From assembly GCA_029891385.1 (NCBI GenBank), contig CM057226.1, forward strand, positions 91,396,977 to 91,460,976: DNA of 64,000 bases. The letters run 5' to 3'. The position numbers and the translations under genes are program-made. Source of the stretch: Erythroxylum novogranatense (Eukaryota > Streptophyta > Magnoliopsida > Malpighiales > Erythroxylaceae). The notes beneath the pieces are model-generated. The model had not been told where the DNA came from, ran no database searches, and worked only from the letters and a program-made list of their open reading frames with translations. This document shows, piece after piece, positions 60,655-64,000 of the stretch; the stretch's first letter is position 1; every line of letters starts with the position of its first letter.

Positions 60655-61263
60655 AAATAGGATTTGAGACACTATAGATGAAGAATTAGGAGTTTGTAGC
60701 GGATTACTTCTCTAGGACTATTGCCATTACTATCAAACTTATAGTATATGGTAATAGAACAAGAGGTGTTATATGGTAATAGAACAAGAGGTGTTACCAT
60801 TATTGAGAAGATTCTCATATATATGAGAACTAAATTTAATTATGTTCTATGCTCTATTAAAAAGTCATATGACCTTGATTAACTCACTATTGATGAGGTG
60901 CAAAATTTTCTACAAATACATAAGAAAAAATTAAGAGATAGGAGATGAAGGAGTAACTTTTGTAAACAGAAACATATACTTTGCAAATGTCAACCAAGTA
61001 TGGTTAAAAGGGGAGGAGTGCATGGAAAGGGAAAGGGAAACGAAGAAAAGAAGCTAAAGGAAATTAAAAGAGATGGTTACAAGAGAGATAGAAAGGGGAA
61101 AGCAACAATATCATGTCTGAGATATATATTTAGTGCTTTAAATGCCACAAACTTGATCATTACAAATCTAAATGCAACCAAGCTTAACAAAGGTACGAAA
61201 TCCAACTATGACGAAACACGGCTGGAGGGAGGGGGTGAAGGAGGTAGAGGTCTCTACACTTAG
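60655..61263 (+). pseudogene. Copia gag (UBN2-type) remnant
   Basis: The plus strand shows 'FETL*MKN*EFVADYFSRT', then 'IIEKILIYMRTKFNYVLCSI', then a 'LTIDEVQNFLQIHKKKLRDR' piece and a Lys/Gly/Arg-rich linker ('KRGGVHGKGKGNEEKKLKEI'), the layout of Copia gag polyproteins before the zinc knuckle. Stops and a small tandem repeat (60,738-60,793) break it. It is separate from, and opposite in strand to, the Copia element to its right. Confidence 0.65.
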
Positions 61264-61326
61264 GTGCTTCATGCTAAGGAGATAAATCCCAAGAATATGT
61301 AACATCTTAAAGACCAAATTGTTCAA

Positions 61327-61607
61327 TGTTAGATAGCTTTAAGGTATTAAGCGAAAGACACCAAGGTTGGTTTAATAGCTCCAACTCATACGATAAGTTA
61401 TATGCTATTTCTTGTATACTCTCTATTATAAATGAGAAATTAAAAAGAGGAGTAGTGAGAGCTTGTAGAAATTCAGCATCTCCCACTCCTTTTATATACT
61501 AGATTATCTTATTCAAATAAGGTAAGTTATAATTACAATCCTTAAAAATCCTTTCAATCAAATCACAATCCTTAAAAATCGTCTTTATCAAATCATAACC
61601 TCTAACA
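61327..61607 (-). repeat. 3' LTR of minus-strand Copia element (281 bp)
   Basis: The minus-strand reading runs from TGTTAGAGG to TATCTAACA, with short inverted termini (TGTTAGA/TCTAACA). It is preceded by the polypurine tract GTTTGAGGGGGAG (61,608-61,620). It contains a short direct repeat of 'aatcacaatccttaaaaatc'. Confidence 0.85.
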
Positions 61608-64000
61608 CTCCCCCTCAAACTAGAGCATATATATCATAAGCTCCAAGTTTGTTATACAGTTGTGTTACATAATTTCTAACTAAAAACTTTGTGAATAGAT
61701 TAGCCAACTGATCCTCAAACTTCACATGAATGGTTTTTATCACATTTTATTGCACCTTCTCTTTGATAAATTGACACCCTACCTCAATATGCTTTGTCCT
61801 TTCATAAAAGACAAGATTAAAAGTAATATAAATGGCTACTCAATTATCTCATATTAGCTCTATATTTTGAGTGTGTTGAAATTCAAGTTCATGCAATATA
61901 TGTTTTACCCAGACAAGTTCTTAGGTTGTATATGTCATGGCTCTATATTATGATTCTATATTTAAATAAGAAACCATTGTAATAGATCATCGATCAGTCC
62001 TAGAACTAACCCAATTAGCATCATTATAGGCCTGAACTGAATAATCCTCATGGTTCTTATATAAGAGTCCTTTGCTAGGATTGTGCTTGAGGTTTTTCAA
62101 GATTTGAATAGTTGCATTCCAATGGTCTGAGGGCATTGCACAAATTGACTCACCACACTTGTACTGAATGAAATGTTAGGCCTAGTAACTATAAGATAGT
62201 TTAATTTCTCAATCAGTCTCTTATAATTTCATTAATCTTTCAAGAGTTCTCCTTAATGTGCATTAAGTTTGATGTTGGATCCATTGGAGAATCCACTGGT
62301 TTACATCCTAACAAGTCAGTTTCTTTTAAGAGACTGAAAACAAACTTGCGTTGGGAGAGACAAATACCATCTTTATATCTTACAAGTTCAATTCTCAAAA
62401 AATACTTCAATAGGTCAAGATCTTTTGTTTGGAATTGTTATCGCAGGAATTCCTTCAATATGTGAATTCCATTTTGATCATCACTAATAGTAACAATATC
62501 ATCAACATATATGTTCAATAGAATTTTACCAAATCTTGTGTTAATGGAACACCAAATGGTTTACTCCATATTACTTGAGACCATATTTTTTCACAGCTGA
62601 ATTAAATCGTCCAAACCATGTTATAAGAGATTATTTTAAACCATATAAAGACTTCTTCAATAGGCACACTTTCTCATACTCCCCTCGAGCAACAAAACCT
62701 AGAGGTTGCTCCATATATATTGTTTCTTATAGATCACAATGTAGGAATTCATTTTTTATGTCAAGTTGGTGGAGAGGCCAAGAATAAGTTGTGGATAAGG
62801 AGATAAAAATATGGACTGATGACATTTTTTTCACAAGAGAAAAGGTTTTAGAATAATCAATACCATAGACTTGTATGTATTCTTTAAAAACAAAATGAGT
62901 CTTAAGTCATTAGATAGATCCATCGATAAGAGTCTTAATGGTACATACACATTGACAAACAACAATTAATGCATCAAAAGGAGTAACATGCTTTCAGGTG
63001 TCATTTGACCATAAAACATTTATTTCCTCTTACATAGATTGCTTCCACCCAAGGTTCTGAATAACCTTTATTATACTCTTAGGAAGAGACACATAATCCA
63101 AGTTTGATTAAAAAAGTAACAAAAAGAGGGGGACACATGGTTATAAGAAACAAAATTTGAAATTAGATGATTAGTATAATATCCTTTACCTTTCCTTAAG
63201 GCAATGGGTCAGTCTAAGTCATTGTTTTTCATATCTAGAGACAAATTAGGTGCTGAAGGAGAGGGATCATCAAGATGGCCATCTACTATTCTATGAGGTC
63301 ATCAGGAATAAATTTTGAAATCTAATCGAGATAGTTAATGAAGATAAGAAGGATTGAAATCTGTAGGTGAATTGCCCTAATTTTTAGGCAAATTATCCAA
63401 GGAGTTGTCAAAAAGTGAGGGAAACAATGATGAAAGCTCTTACAATCTAGACTCTCAGAAAAGTATACAATGTTCTCAAAGAATGTTACATTTGCATACA
63501 CAAAGAATCTTTTAAATGAGGGGATGTAACAACAACATGCTTTTTGTGACCATAATCAACCGAGAAAGATAAACTTGATGGCTTATGGAGGTAACTTGTC
63601 AACTTTAGGTTGGAATTGATGGAAAAAATAGACACATCCAAAGATACAAGATAGAATAGGAAATAAGGGGGTATTAGGAAATATAAAGCTATGAAGGATC
63701 TGACTTTCAAGAGTGATGAATGGCATTTTGTTAATAAGATAGCAAGAAATAAGGATAACATCACCCAAAAACTCCTTAAGAACCTTCATCTTAATTACTA
63801 AGGTTCGAGCAACTTCTATAGCATTCCTAATTTTTCTTTCAACAACACTATTTTGTTATGGTGTGTGAGAGTAAGAAGATCGGATATAATACCCCAATTT
63901 TTTATTTAAAACTTAAAGGATTCAGAAAAATATTATCTAACATTATCACTTTTGATGATACGGACTAGGAATGGCAAGGGTGATCTATAGTTACGAGCTA
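61608..64000 (-). pseudogene. Ty1/Copia pol remnant, running off the window
   Basis: Read from 64,000 leftwards: integrase 'VERKIRNAIEVARTLVIKMK', 'FLGDVILISCYLINKMPFIT' and 'FGCVYFF'; then reverse transcriptase with 'NIYVDDIVTISDDQNGIHI' (about 62,475-62,520) and 'KYFLRIELVRYKDGICLSQR'. RNase H is reduced to stop-ridden traces before the purine tract. Many stops and frameshifts. The 5' LTR, gag and protease would lie beyond the right edge. Confidence 0.85.

Overview
The window reads as nuclear DNA of a eudicot plant. It is AT-rich, has GT-AG introns, and holds plant gene families (CURLY LEAF-type Polycomb methyltransferase, BAHD acyltransferase, mitochondrial SCO1). Most of it is layered transposable elements: LTR retrotransposons with tRNA-Met type primer sites, CACTA, hAT and LINE remnants. 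All gene models come from reading the sequence directly; no database search was run.

Layout. 1-4.6 kb: AT-rich DNA with one LTR fragment and the 3' end of a LINE. 5.5-13.0 kb (minus): a complete 17-exon CURLY LEAF (CLF) gene, the catalytic subunit of PRC2. 13.3-15.2 kb: hAT transposase remnant. 16.7-27.6 kb (plus): one Ty3/Gypsy element with a premature stop and a frameshift. It is broken by two dated insertions: a 4.65 kb non-autonomous LTR element in the gag zinc knuckle (TSD TAGAT), and a 1.87 kb solo LTR in RNase H (TSD GGAAT). A third solo LTR (27,566-29,732, TSD TCAAT) sits where the Gypsy sequence meets a second hAT remnant. 32.8-34.1 kb (minus): an intact, intronless BAHD acyltransferase. 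35.3-50.6 kb: a four-level nest. A LINE was entered by a CACTA transposon (36,047-50,206, TSD TAT); the CACTA carries a whole captured SCO1 gene with introns and promoter motifs; a ~3.2 kb LTR (TSD ATATT) landed inside the CACTA; and a 6.7 kb LTR element (TSD CAATC) landed inside that LTR. 54.6-64 kb: decayed Copia elements on both strands and a 1.5 kb segmental duplication.

Only two cellular genes look functional: CLF and the BAHD enzyme. The rest is repeat-derived.

The two most interesting structures are these. (1) A Pack-CACTA element has taken a complete SCO1 copper-chaperone gene, from start to stop with introns, telo-boxes and a site II motif. The copy is now a pseudogene with stops, a frameshift and a lost copper ligand. 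(2) A self-contained mini-gene lies antisense inside the non-autonomous LTR element at 18,841-23,488. It has two perfect M-phase (MSA, 3R-MYB type) elements plus three further AACGG cores, a TATA box, a 55-residue two-helix membrane ORF and an AATAAA signal. Two LTR families also carry arrays of CpG-rich perfect palindromes, unusual in this AT-rich DNA.
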